Shown here: piece after piece, positions 56,046-64,000 of the stretch
Layout of the letters: each line of letters opens with the position of its first letter
How positions within the stretch are numbered: the stretch's first letter is position 1
Source of the DNA: Megamerina dolium
Lineage: Eukaryota > Arthropoda > Insecta > Diptera > Megamerinidae
Direction: 5' to 3'
Length of the DNA stretch: 64,000 nt
Assembly: GCA_963854835.1 (NCBI GenBank)
Contig: OY978530.1
Span: forward strand, 19,619,437 to 19,683,436
Notes under the pieces: generated by a model
What the model was told of the DNA's origin: nothing
Databases searched by the model: none
The model's input: only the letters and a program-made list of their open reading frames with translations
Translations under genes and position numbers: made by a program

Positions 56046-59003
56046 ATGGTGAAAATTGACCAACTAAAAGTGGACCAGCTTAAAAAGCTGTTGGTAGAGA
56101 TGAATCTATCGTCATCAGGTGCAAAGGCGGAACTGCTGGTGAGGCTGAGGCAAGCGATGGAGGCTAAGGGAATTAATGTAGAAGAACATGAGTTCTTCGA
56201 GGAAGCCTATATACAAGCAGTTGTGCACGCTGAGGAAGAGATCAAAATAGATTCGAGTGGTCAACTCATGGAGTTCATGAAAACCATGATGCAACAGTTA
56301 CAAGAAAGTTCGTCTCGACAAGAGGGCGTTATTAGTGAATTACGTACGGAAATTCAAGAAAATGCGTCTCGCATTGACTCCAAGTTTCAAGAACATTCGG
56401 TACGTCAAGAAAACGCTATGGGAGAGTTCCAGAAAACAATTGACTCCAAGCTTCAAGAACATTCGGCTCGCCAAGAACACGTCATCGAAAATCTACAAAA
56501 AGGAATTGAACTTAGATTTCAGGAAATTTCCGGAGCTATTAATGACAAAGTTACAGAGCTGAAAGAACACGTGGATGAGTTGGATGATAAGCTGAAGGAA
56601 CATGTCGACGACTGGGAAGTTAAGTTCGAGAAATTACAGCACGAACTCAATCAACTAAAAATAAATGGACCAGCCACATCAGTGATTAGAGATTCAAGTA
56701 CAATCAAATTAAAGCCACCAACATTTGACGGAAGCACGCCATTCAATATCTTCAAGCTTCAATTCGAGACAACCGCTTCGAAGAATCAATGGGATGATAG
56801 CGACAAGACTGCTGCTTTAATAGTCGCATTAAAAGGTAATGCTTCCGAGGTGTTACAGATGATTCCAGAGAAAGATCGTGGTAGCTATCAGTCACTGATG
56901 AACACACTCCAGCGGAAATATGGAAATGAATACAAGAGTCAATTACATCGAGTGGAGTTAAGATCGCGAGTGCAACGGAGTAATGAGAGCCTGCAGGAAT
57001 TCGCTTCTGACATTGAGCGCTTATGTCATCTTGCGTTCTCTGGTAATTCGGAAGAGTTCGTCGAAAAAATAAAAATAGAGGCATTCATAGATGGCATACG
57101 TGACGGAGAGACAAAGCGTGCCCTAGTCATGTCACCCAGGAATACATATGCCGAAACAGTCAGTAGTGCCTTGACTTATGAAGCCGCCAGTTTAATGTGT
57201 CGACCAGTGCCCCGTGTACGCCAACTAGAGGGGAAAACATCAGATTTGGTTGAAGCAGTGTGTCAGGCAGTTAAGTCAGTAGTGCAGCCTGAAGGAAGAA
57301 CAACAGGTCGACGTGAAAACAAATTTAATGGTAAGTGCTTCATATGCGACAAACGAGGGCATATAGCGCGTGATTGCAATCAATCGAATATGAAGCCTAT
57401 AGGTAGAACAAGGAATCAACGCAAAAATAAATTTGCCAGTAAGTGCTTCATATGCCATCGAAGAGGACACAAGGCGCGAAATTGTCGTCTACGACACAAG
57501 CAACAAAGATCGAATTCACCAGGACAACGAAAGGACGATCGTGATGTCATTCATCGTAGTAAAGCTTATACTCCATATCGTCGTACTTGCACCGGGGATA
57601 GTAAACATTGTTCTCGGGAAAGAAACCACATCGTTAACCTACGTCTTACGAATGTATTGTCGGAAGAGTCATGGACCACCGAACGAGTTCAAGAAGATCA
57701 ACGGAACGACCAAGATCTCTCAAAGATCATGAAATACAAGGAGCAGGGCATACGTCCAGATTGGCAAGAAATGGCTAATGAGAGTCCAATAGCAAAGGCA
57801 TACTGGGCGCAGTGGCAAAGCCTGCACTTACGAGACGGATGTTTATTCCGAACATGGGAAAGTGAAGATGGAAAAATCACTTATGATCTGCTAGTGGTAC
57901 CCAAGGCAAGAATAAATGAAGTGATAGCTGAGTATCACAATGCCTCCAGTGGAGGGCATTTGGGAATCACCAAAACCGTCGAGAAAATAAAGAAACGATT
58001 TTATTGGGTTGGATGCCATGACCATGTCGCTGATTGGATTCGGAAGTGTAAGCAATGTGCAATGGCCAAAGGTCCCACTAAGAAAAGTCGAGGTAAGATG
58101 CACCAATACACCGTGGGTGCTCCATTTGAGCGAATTGCTATGGACATAGCTGGGCCATTTCCAATAAGCAACGCAGGAAACAAGTATGTTCTGGTGGTTA
58201 TAGATTACTTCAGTAAATGGCCTGAAGTATACCCCATTCCAAATCAGGAAGCTAGTACAGTTGCGGATGTATTCGTCAACCAATGGATTACTCGTTTTGG
58301 TGTACCGATGGAGTTACACTCAGACCAAGGTCGAAATTTCGAATCAGTTGTATTCCAAGAGATATGCCGTATGCTGGGTATATACAAAACTCGTACAACA
58401 CCTTTGCATCCACAATCTGATGGCATGGTAGAACGATTTAACCGTACCTTGGAGGAATATTTGAGAAAAGTCGTAGATAAATACCAAAGAGACTGGGATG
58501 CACATATACCAATGTTCCTCATGGCATATCGATGCGCACAACATGACACGACGGCTACTACACCGGCAATGGCAATTTTTGGAAACGAGTTAAGACTGCC
58601 AGCTGATTTAAAATTTGGAGTTGTAACACCAACGAGATCAACCGAAGGTAATTATACTAGCGAAAAGCGGGAACAGTTGGATGAAGTACATCAGTTCATC
58701 AGAGATCGGTCGCAGATGATAAGCGATAAGATGAAGGCCAGGTATGACTTGAAAGCAAATTCAAAAGGGTTCTATGAAGGAGAGCTTGTAATGCTTCATA
58801 ATCCACAACGAAAGAAAGGCCTGTCCCCTAAACTACAGACTCATTGGGAAGGACCATATGAGATTATAGCAAAGATAAATGACGTAGTGTATCGTATTCA
58901 ACGTGCCTGGAATAAAAGAGCAAAGTTTAAAGTAGTGCACTTAGAGCGACTTGCGCCATATCGAGGGGAAGTAGAAAAACTTGTTCGGGACGAACAAGGT
59001 TAA
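56046..59003 (+). CDS. F1 polyprotein: SAP-Gag-zinc knuckles-integrase, 985 residues
   Basis: One open frame from ATG 56046, 7 bp after the primer site, to a TAA that overlaps the polypurine tract. In order: SAP-like DNA-binding motif (5-39), long coiled coil with repeated QEHSxRQE units (80-205), Gag capsid (220-385, PPTFDGS, LQRKYGNEYKSQLHRVEL) and two CCHC knuckles (CFICDKRGHIARDC 431-444, CFICHRRGHKARNC 467-480). A basic linker follows, then integrase with zinc domain (H631, H638, C668, C671), core D700, D760, E796 (35 residues between the last two) and a GPY motif (936-938). No DSG protease, no YxDD, no RNase H. The splice between linker and integrase lies near residues 530-548, where protease-RT-RNase H should be. 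All integrase catalytic residues are kept. Confidence 0.93.
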   Translation: MVKIDQLKVDQLKKLLVEMNLSSSGAKAELLVRLRQAMEAKGINVEEHEFFEEAYIQAVVHAEEEIKIDSSGQLMEFMKTMMQQLQESSSRQEGVISELRTEIQENASRIDSKFQEHSVRQENAMGEFQKTIDSKLQEHSARQEHVIENLQKGIELRFQEISGAINDKVTELKEHVDELDDKLKEHVDDWEVKFEKLQHELNQLKINGPATSVIRDSSTIKLKPPTFDGSTPFNIFKLQFETTASKNQWDDSDKTAALIVALKGNASEVLQMIPEKDRGSYQSLMNTLQRKYGNEYKSQLHRVELRSRVQRSNESLQEFASDIERLCHLAFSGNSEEFVEKIKIEAFIDGIRDGETKRALVMSPRNTYAETVSSALTYEAASLMCRPVPRVRQLEGKTSDLVEAVCQAVKSVVQPEGRTTGRRENKFNGKCFICDKRGHIARDCNQSNMKPIGRTRNQRKNKFASKCFICHRRGHKARNCRLRHKQQRSNSPGQRKDDRDVIHRSKAYTPYRRTCTGDSKHCSRERNHIVNLRLTNVLSEESWTTERVQEDQRNDQDLSKIMKYKEQGIRPDWQEMANESPIAKAYWAQWQSLHLRDGCLFRTWESEDGKITYDLLVVPKARINEVIAEYHNASSGGHLGITKTVEKIKKRFYWVGCHDHVADWIRKCKQCAMAKGPTKKSRGKMHQYTVGAPFERIAMDIAGPFPISNAGNKYVLVVIDYFSKWPEVYPIPNQEASTVADVFVNQWITRFGVPMELHSDQGRNFESVVFQEICRMLGIYKTRTTPLHPQSDGMVERFNRTLEEYLRKVVDKYQRDWDAHIPMFLMAYRCAQHDTTATTPAMAIFGNELRLPADLKFGVVTPTRSTEGNYTSEKREQLDEVHQFIRDRSQMISDKMKARYDLKANSKGFYEGELVMLHNPQRKKGLSPKLQTHWEGPYEIIAKINDVVYRIQRAWNKRAKFKVVHLERLAPYRGEVEKLVRDEQG

Positions 59004-59014
59004 GAGGAGGGCAG
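59003..59014 (+). other. F1 polypurine tract
   Basis: agaggagggcag directly before the 3' LTR, sharing its first base with the stop codon of the polyprotein. Confidence 0.8.
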
Positions 59015-59451
59015 TGTAACGAGTATCGATAGTTGATTACTCATCACTATTGTGACTGACACTATTGGCAGCATCGAAACGAATGTCAACAAAAAGAAAT
59101 GAGCGATAACCAGAACAAGCCAACGAGAAAGGAAGAGAAGAATCTCGATAAAGGAAGATTCTGGGGTGTTGCCAACAGAGTATAAATAGAGCCAGTGTTG
59201 AGGAGGAAAATCAATCTAATTCAGAACGTGATTGCGAAAACATTGATACAGAGGCAAAAGTTGCAAGTACATTTAAGTGTTATAGTAAATAGTTGATTGT
59301 AAACAGTGTTGATTGTAAATAGAGATTATTAAATAAATTGTTGCTGTATATAGTTGTATAAAATAAGTGTTGCAGTTATCATTAACAGAATCCAGTGATC
59401 GAACAAGGTAATTCAAATAGAATTAAACGTTCACAGAATAAAAACGTAACA
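59015..59451 (+). repeat. F1 3' LTR, 437 bp
   Basis: Same as the 5' LTR except for one transition, by visual alignment of the full length. Confidence 0.93.
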
Positions 59452-59455
59452 ATAT
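59452..59455. repeat. ATAT target-site duplication (right) of F1
   Basis: atat, matching 55576-55579. Confidence 0.9.
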
Positions 59456-59932
59456 AATAGCACTTTGTATTCAAGATTCAACCTTGATCTTTTGTGTAAC
59501 AGTCACCATAACTGATTCATTTTAAGCTTGATCTGAGTTTTCTTTGCCTCTATGTGATTTTTCCATGTCAGCCTTCTGTCGAGGTGAATACCCAAGTACT
59601 TTGTTGAGGAACATTGTGGAACTGATTGGCCATTAATATTAAGTGGGGGACATGTATCTAGCCTTAGCGTAAAGGTTACATGTACGCTCTTTGATTCATT
59701 GACTTCTATACGCCATTTTGCAAGCCAGATTTCGAGAGAATCGACATGAGTCTGCAGGAGTTTAGTAGCTTCTATGGGGTTAGAGCGAGAGCACAATATT
59801 GCCGTATCATCAGCAAAGGTCGATATGAATGTATAGTTATTGTTGGGCATATCTGAAGTGTATAAGAGATACAGTAAGGGGCCCAAAACGCTTCCTTGAG
59901 GAACGCCAGCGTGAATATCCAATGGATTTGTA
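59456..59932 (-). pseudogene. Jockey copy B ORF2, RT catalytic part
   Basis: The minus frame 59922-59503 begins at the GVPQGSVLGPLLYLLYTSD motif and continues with FISTFADDTAILC (catalytic ADD), INGQSVPQC and TKYLGIHLDRRLTW. A frame change near 59500 precedes the LTR insertion. Compared with copy A the motif region is intact. 5' truncation leaves no start. Confidence 0.83.
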
Positions 59933-59940
59933 AAGTAACT
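59933..59940. repeat. Target-site duplication (right) of jockey copy B
   Basis: aagtaact, the same as 55128-55135. Confidence 0.7.
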
Positions 59941-60228
59941 AAAGGAAAATTATATTCAAGTAAAAGGGAAATTAAATGCGAGTTGGTGTTCTTTTGTAAC
60001 TCGGTTACAAAAGAATTCAGCTATTATAAAATTTTGCTATGTGTTTTACTGAATCGTTACAGTAATTAAGATCTTTCAAAAATTTTCATTTAATTCCTTA
60101 GAGAAAAGATAATTTTTACGTTTTCATTAAATTTAATGCAAATTTTTTACATACAATGGCCCTAAATAAGCTTTTGTAAGTAATAATTTTTGATATCTAA
60201 GGAATTATACTTGTATACCTACTGCGTA
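59941..60228. other. No recognised gene; one strong hairpin
   Basis: ttcttttgtaactcggttac then aaaagaa (59990-60016) is a near-perfect hairpin with a 3-base loop. The same motif family occurs at 54746-54775 on the other side of the jockey insertion. Confidence 0.45.
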
Positions 60229-60935
60229 CCTTAGGGAAATAAGTATATGTGCATCACTTAATTTGAGATAAAACATATGAAAACAATCGGAATGTATTCA
60301 AATTTTTATTAATCAATAGTATTAATGAATAGTAACAAAAACTAAGTAACTTCATTTCAATATGCTTTTACAACAAAAAATAGAAAACTAAATAATAATA
60401 CATCTTAGGAAATAAGTATATGTGCATAATGACATTTATTCAATTAATGTTATTCAAATTTTCCTTTTTGAATAAACACTTGAGCAATTCTGTTTGGCAT
60501 GGAGTCAACCAATTGTTTCAAAGTTAAGGGTCGTATTTGACACCACTTATAAAGTAAAGCTTCTTTGAGCTGTTTAATTGTTTCAAACTGCCGGCCATTC
60601 TTATAAATTTTGTTTTAAAGTATCCCCCACAGGTCCTCAATTGGGTTCAGGTCCAGGCTGATCGCTGGCCACTCCAAAACAGGTATGTTCCTGGCTAAAA
60701 AATACTCTTTTGTTGTGCGTGCCGTATGAATTGGGGCGTTGTCCTGCTGAAAGATCCAATCATCTCCGTACAGGTCCCCAGCAAATTTAACGAGCACATC
60801 GTCCAACATTTGCACATAAATATCCGCATTTGTTTTGGTTGGAATGAAGCAAAGCGGAGACTTTCCAGCATACCCAAAAGCAACCCAAATCATCAGTGAT
60901 CCGCCACCATGACAAACAAATGTTAGCTAGACAGA
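60229..60935 (-). mobile_element. Tc3-like transposon, one end only
   Basis: The left end has two direct copies of ggaaataagtatatgtgcat (60235 and 60412), as expected for the double sites in Tc3/Tc1 inverted repeats. The transposase C-terminal half follows. The other end is missing, cut near 60935 by unrelated LINE sequence. Confidence 0.75.
60450..60935 (-). pseudogene. Tc3-like transposase, C-terminal half
   Basis: The minus strand reads GGGSLMIWVAFGYAGKSPLC, then DVLVKFAGDLYGDDWIFQQD with the second catalytic Asp (QQDNAPIHTART). LDLNPIEDLWGIL follows with the third acidic residue (Glu in PIED), then after a stop (near 60614) a C-terminal KIYKNGRQFETIKQLKEAL and LVDSMPNRIAQVF. The first Asp and the DNA-binding domain are missing. 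Spacing of the last two acids is near 34-35, fitting DD34E-type Tc3. Confidence 0.8.
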
Positions 60936-60999
60936 GTTTGGTGAAACGAAACTGTCAATTCAGACTATCAGGCGGTTAACTATTTTATGGTTAAAGACA

Positions 61000-62410
61000 A
61001 AGTTAAGCAGACATTGTGAAATCGGCCCTAAGAAATATATGTGCAGTATTAGCCTTCCTGGATATTGGGGCGCTTTTACCAACATTCAGGGTATTAACTT
61101 GTGCGCTGACGGATCTGGGAATCGTGAAATCGACTTTAGGCAGCTCGACGATATACAGATTCGTCAGCAGGAGCACGCTCAAGGTGGCGAGCTTTCTCCT
61201 CTATTGTGGGTTCTGGCAATTAACTATGATGTTATTACATTAAGAGGGAAATTTTCGAATACCCTATGTGAAATTATGCAACGATTATTGAATGAAGTAG
61301 ATTTAAGGTCTAAATCATGTGGTTTAAGTGCTAACGATAATAAAACAGAACTTATTTTGTTTATTATGAACCACAGTTTACATGACGGTATGACATTTTT
61401 ATTTAGTGACAAAACCCGCTACTTGAGACTATTTCTAGACCGAAAGATGATTTAGAATTTTAATGTAGAGGATACAGTAATATCACTCTACTCATTAGTG
61501 CTGGTTAAATTTTGGACAGCATTAGAAGGGACTTACGGTACTTTATTACCCAGTTCCGAATGGGAGAACCCTTCTGACATCACTTTTTCTAAGCTTTGCC
61601 TCAGAGTTCTTATAGAAGCTTGTTCATAGCAAATTGTTACTGCCGGAAGAATTAAAAATTGCTTTCTGACAGGTACCATTGGGAAAAAAAAATATTTTAC
61701 AATTTTACTTCAGCTGGGGATTGAATCCACGAACTACAGATCAGTTGGCCAACGCTCTAACCACTAACCTACGGCACCCACTTAATACAGGGAATGCCGG
61801 TACCTCATCAAGGTAATGGGGTTAGACGCATGAAAAGCACTGTGAGGGCAGCAGGCTTATGTAAAAGCGTTGCTCTCAATTCTACTCCAACAGCGACATT
61901 AAATGTTATGCTATATCTTTTACGGATTGACCTATACGGCAAATAACTAGCGGCAAAATCGAATTTAAGGCTAAGGGTTTCCGCTCTTTTAGTCACCTAT
62001 TCAAGAGGACACTCAACCGTTTTAGGAACTTGTCCAGTCATACACAGTATCTCTGACATTTATTAATCGGTGAGACTTCAATAGAAAAAGATATGTAAAT
62101 TATACCGACAGGGTTAGATAGATCTAAACTAGATGAGCAAATGGGAGGACGTGTCTACTCTAAAGCGTTGGACATCTATTTATTCTTCCGCTTGCCGGAT
62201 CATTCTAGCATATTCTAGGCTGAATTTTTAACCATTAGGGAAGACGCCGTAATTGTTAGGAGCTGTGTTTTACAAGCAATTGAAATCTATATTTACTCGG
62301 ATAGCTTCGCGGCTCTGAAATCACTCTAATCAGTAAGGCATTCATAACAGACAGTGATTGAATGTCGCGAGTTACTAAGCGAGCTTGCTCAGTTTTTCAG
62401 CGAAAATCTC
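61000..62410 (+). pseudogene. Dead LINE: RT and RNase H-like remnant, split by a SINE
   Basis: Frames at 61016-61100 (CAVLAFLDIGA, where LINEs have FLDIEGAFNN) and 61170-61455 (ELSPLLWVLAIN, LNEVDLRSKSCGLSANDNKT, YLRLFLDRKM) are parts of a reverse transcriptase lacking the catalytic YADD box. After the SINE (61497-61785), 61790-62050 reads KSVALNSTPTATLNVMLYLL and IDLYGK in one frame. 62230-62330 has remnants of an RNase H-like segment. Many stops. RT followed by RNase H is seen in I-, LOA- or Ingi-type LINEs, and I cannot assign further. Confidence 0.65.
61497..61785 (-). mobile_element. SINE copy 7
   Basis: Minus orientation, inserted in the dead LINE. Head at the right: ggtgccgtaggttagtggtt (A-box-like, near 61779) and ggattcaatccccagc (B-box-like, near 61718). 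The tail end is truncated. More diverged than copies 2 and 8. Confidence 0.85.
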
Positions 62411-62415
62411 CTTTG

Positions 62416-62710
62416 GGTGCTGTAGCTCAGTGGTTAGTGTGTTGGCCTTCTGATCTGTAGGTCGTGGTTCAATCCCCAGCTGATGCATACCAAATTTAAT
62501 ATCGAAAAGATTTTTCTTTCGAACGGTACCCACCTGTCGGCAAGCAATTGGCAATTCTTTCGACAGTAACAACTTGCCATGAAAAGCTTCTAAAAGAACT
62601 CTGTGACAAAGCTCAGAAAAAGTGATGTTACAAGGGTTTTGCCGTTCGGAACCGGCTAAAATAAGTAAGTCCCTTCTAATACTGTCCAAAATTAAACATG
62701 TACAACAGTA
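62416..62710 (+). mobile_element. SINE copy 8, best tRNA-like head
   Basis: Starts gggtgctgtagctcagtggt. A box tagctcagtggt at 62423-62434 and B box ggttcaatccc at 62466-62476 make an internal Pol III promoter. The SINE body follows to cagtaatggg, then (CA)n and (TA)n. Not a functional tRNA gene: there is no proper acceptor pairing and a non-tRNA body of about 220 bp follows. Confidence 0.9.
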
Positions 62711-62716
62711 ATGGGC

Positions 62717-62787
<71 letters not shown>
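62711..62787. repeat. (CA)n(TA)n microsatellite
   Basis: cacaca at 62717-62741 followed by TA repeats. Its last atat is the insertion point of LTR element F2. Confidence 0.9.
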
Positions 62788-62790
<3 letters not shown>

Positions 62791-64000
62791 AACGAGTATC
62801 GATAGTTGGTTACTCATCACTATTGTGACTGACACTATTGGCAGCATCGAAACGAATGTCAACAAAAAGAAATAAGTAATAACCAGAACAGGCCAACGAG
62901 AAAGAAAGGGAAGAATCTCGATAAAGGAAGATTCTGGGGTGTTGCCAACAGAGTATAAATAGAGCCAGCTTTGAGAAGTGGAAATCAATCGAATTTCGAA
63001 CGTGACTGCGCAAACATCTATACAGAGGTAAAAGTTGCTAGTACATTAAAGTGTTATTGTAAATAGTTGATTGTAAACAGAGTTGATTGTACATAGAGAT
63101 TATAAAATAAATTGTTGCTGTATATAGTTGTATAAAATAAGTGTTGCAGTTATTATTAACAGAATCCGGTGATCGAACAAGGTAATTCAAATAGAATTAA
63201 ATGCTCACAGAATAAAAACGTAACAATTGGTGTCAGAAGTGGGATTCTGTAAAGATGGTGAAAATTGACCAACAAAAAGTGGACCAGCTTAAAAAGCTGT
63301 TGGTAGAGATGAATCTATCGTCATCAGGTGCAAAGGCGGAACTGCTGGTGAGGCTGAGGCAAGCTATGGAGGCTAAAGGGATTAATGTAGAAGAACATGA
63401 GTTCTTTGAGGAAGCCGAGATACATGCAGTCGTACACGCTGAGGCAAAAAGCAAGATAGATTCGAGTGGTCAACTCATGGAATTCATGTAATCCATTATG
63501 CAACAACAGCAGCAGCAACTGCAAGGAATTAATGCGAAGTTACAAGAAAGTTCGTCTCGACAAGAGGGCGTTATTAGTGAATTGCTTACCGAAATTCAAG
63601 GAAATGCATCTCGCATTGACTCCAAGCTTCAAGAACATTCGGTACGTCAAGAGGGCATTATTAGTGAATTGCGTATGGAAATTCAAGAACATTCGGCTCA
63701 CCAAGAACACGTCATCGAAAATCTACAAAAAGAAATTGAACTTAGATTTCAGGAAATTTCCGGAGCTATTAATAACAAAGTCACAGAGCTGAAAGAACAC
63801 GTGGATGAGTTGGATGATAAGCTGAAGGAACATGTCGACGACTGGGAAGATAAGTTCGAGAGATTACAGCACGAACTCAATCAACTTAAAATAAATGGAC
63901 CAACCACATCAGTGATTTGAGATTCAAGTACAATCAAATTAAAGTCACCAACATTTGACGGAACACGCCATTCAACATCTTCAAGCTTCAATTCGAGACA
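62788..64000 (+). mobile_element. LTR retrotransposon F2, same family as F1, runs off the window
   Basis: 5' LTR 62788-63225 (438 bp, TGTAACGAG...CGTAACA), primer site at 63228-63247 and the beginning of gag. The LTR differs from F1 at around 20 positions, so it is older. The 3' part is outside the window, so it is unknown whether F2 carries the same protease-RT deletion. Confidence 0.9.
63255..64000 (+). pseudogene. F2 gag, N-terminal part with stops
   Basis: Same start as F1 (MVKIDQQKVDQLKKLLVEMN), with the SAP-like motif kept. In-frame stops at 63489-63491 (TAA) and 63918-63920 (TGA). Near 63962 one base is missing (ggaacacgcc against ggaagcacgcc in F1), shifting the capsid frame. The coiled-coil part has a different number and order of QEHSVRQE-type units from F1 and an extra Gln stretch (63500-63530). 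Continues beyond the window. Confidence 0.87.

Larger units (their letters stand above)
55580..59451 (+). mobile_element. LTR retrotransposon F1: young Gag-integrase element
   Basis: Complete Ty3/gypsy-type element of 3872 bp with two 437-bp LTRs differing at one position (55689 T, 59124 C), 4-bp target duplication, primer site, polypurine tract and one open frame. Intact relatives should be 5 kb or more. The part that normally encodes protease, RT and RNase H is missing in frame. A second, degraded family member starts at 62788. Confidence 0.93.
55136..59932 (-). mobile_element. Jockey-like LINE copy B, 5'-truncated, split by an LTR element
   Basis: The 3' end with a T-rich run (poly(A) on the minus strand) is at 55136-55157. 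The two halves 55136-55579 and 59452-59932 join to give the 3' third of ORF2 as in copy A. Truncation occurs just upstream of the TFADDT box. The 8-bp duplication aagtaact flanks it. Confidence 0.87.

Noticed and set aside
62416..62490. A tRNA gene
   Set aside because: A and B boxes are present but the segment is the head of a SINE found in eight copies. It lacks a paired acceptor stem and continues into SINE body.

Overview
The window looks like transposon-packed intronic and flanking DNA of a higher fly. A tephritid-like dipteran is my guess, not proven. The only convincing host gene is the 3' end of an Eph receptor tyrosine kinase gene (positions 21781-22270, plus strand, two exons, a 58-bp intron and the stop codon). 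In Drosophila, Eph lies on the small fourth chromosome (Muller element F), which is TE-rich. The TE load here fits an F-element or ancestral-X origin, but that is inference.

Layout. 1-14500: a 45-bp minisatellite, then a minus-strand Ty3/gypsy element (Gypsy-1, 5' LTR 13509-14500, tRNA-Ser-type primer site) broken by an RTE-like LINE (about 2138-5515) and by a jockey-like LINE (about 6387-11622), which itself holds a TTAA-flanked MITE (9886-10604). 14860-20380: (TA)n arrays, three Tc1-type elements and a tRNA-derived SINE. 20383-22390: poorly readable DNA and the Eph exons. 22389-27010: long (TA)n arrays separated by a decayed mariner, a Tc1 copy holding a SINE, and an unknown segment. 27022-30340: a 5'-truncated R1/I-type LINE and a second mariner remnant. 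31117-38730: a second, related gypsy element (Gypsy-2, minus) with an ORF1-only jockey inserted. 38731-47790: SINE fragments, an errantivirus-type env remnant, a Tc1/mariner-superfamily element, an LTR with its polypurine tract, and another minisatellite. 47793-54622: a second copy of that DNA transposon, a mariner 3' stub fused to a deleted RTE copy, and a hAT element. 55136-59932: a 5'-truncated jockey that received a young LTR retrotransposon. 60229-64000: a Tc3-like fragment, a dead RT/RNase H LINE, two SINEs and a second, degraded copy of the young LTR family.

Most striking is the LTR element at 55580-59451. It has two 437-bp LTRs differing at one position, an ATAT target duplication, a tRNA-Leu primer site, a polypurine tract and one unbroken 985-codon frame. 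That frame encodes SAP domain, coiled coil, Gag capsid, two zinc knuckles and a complete DD35E integrase, but no protease, reverse transcriptase or RNase H. It looks like a recently moved, non-autonomous Gag-integrase element that depends on enzymes supplied in trans.

Apart from that frame, one jockey ORF1 and the Eph exons, every long reading frame is broken by stops, frameshifts or deletions. Many open frames in the (TA)n arrays are only translations of the dinucleotide repeat. I found no ordinary tRNA or rRNA gene and no CRISPR array.
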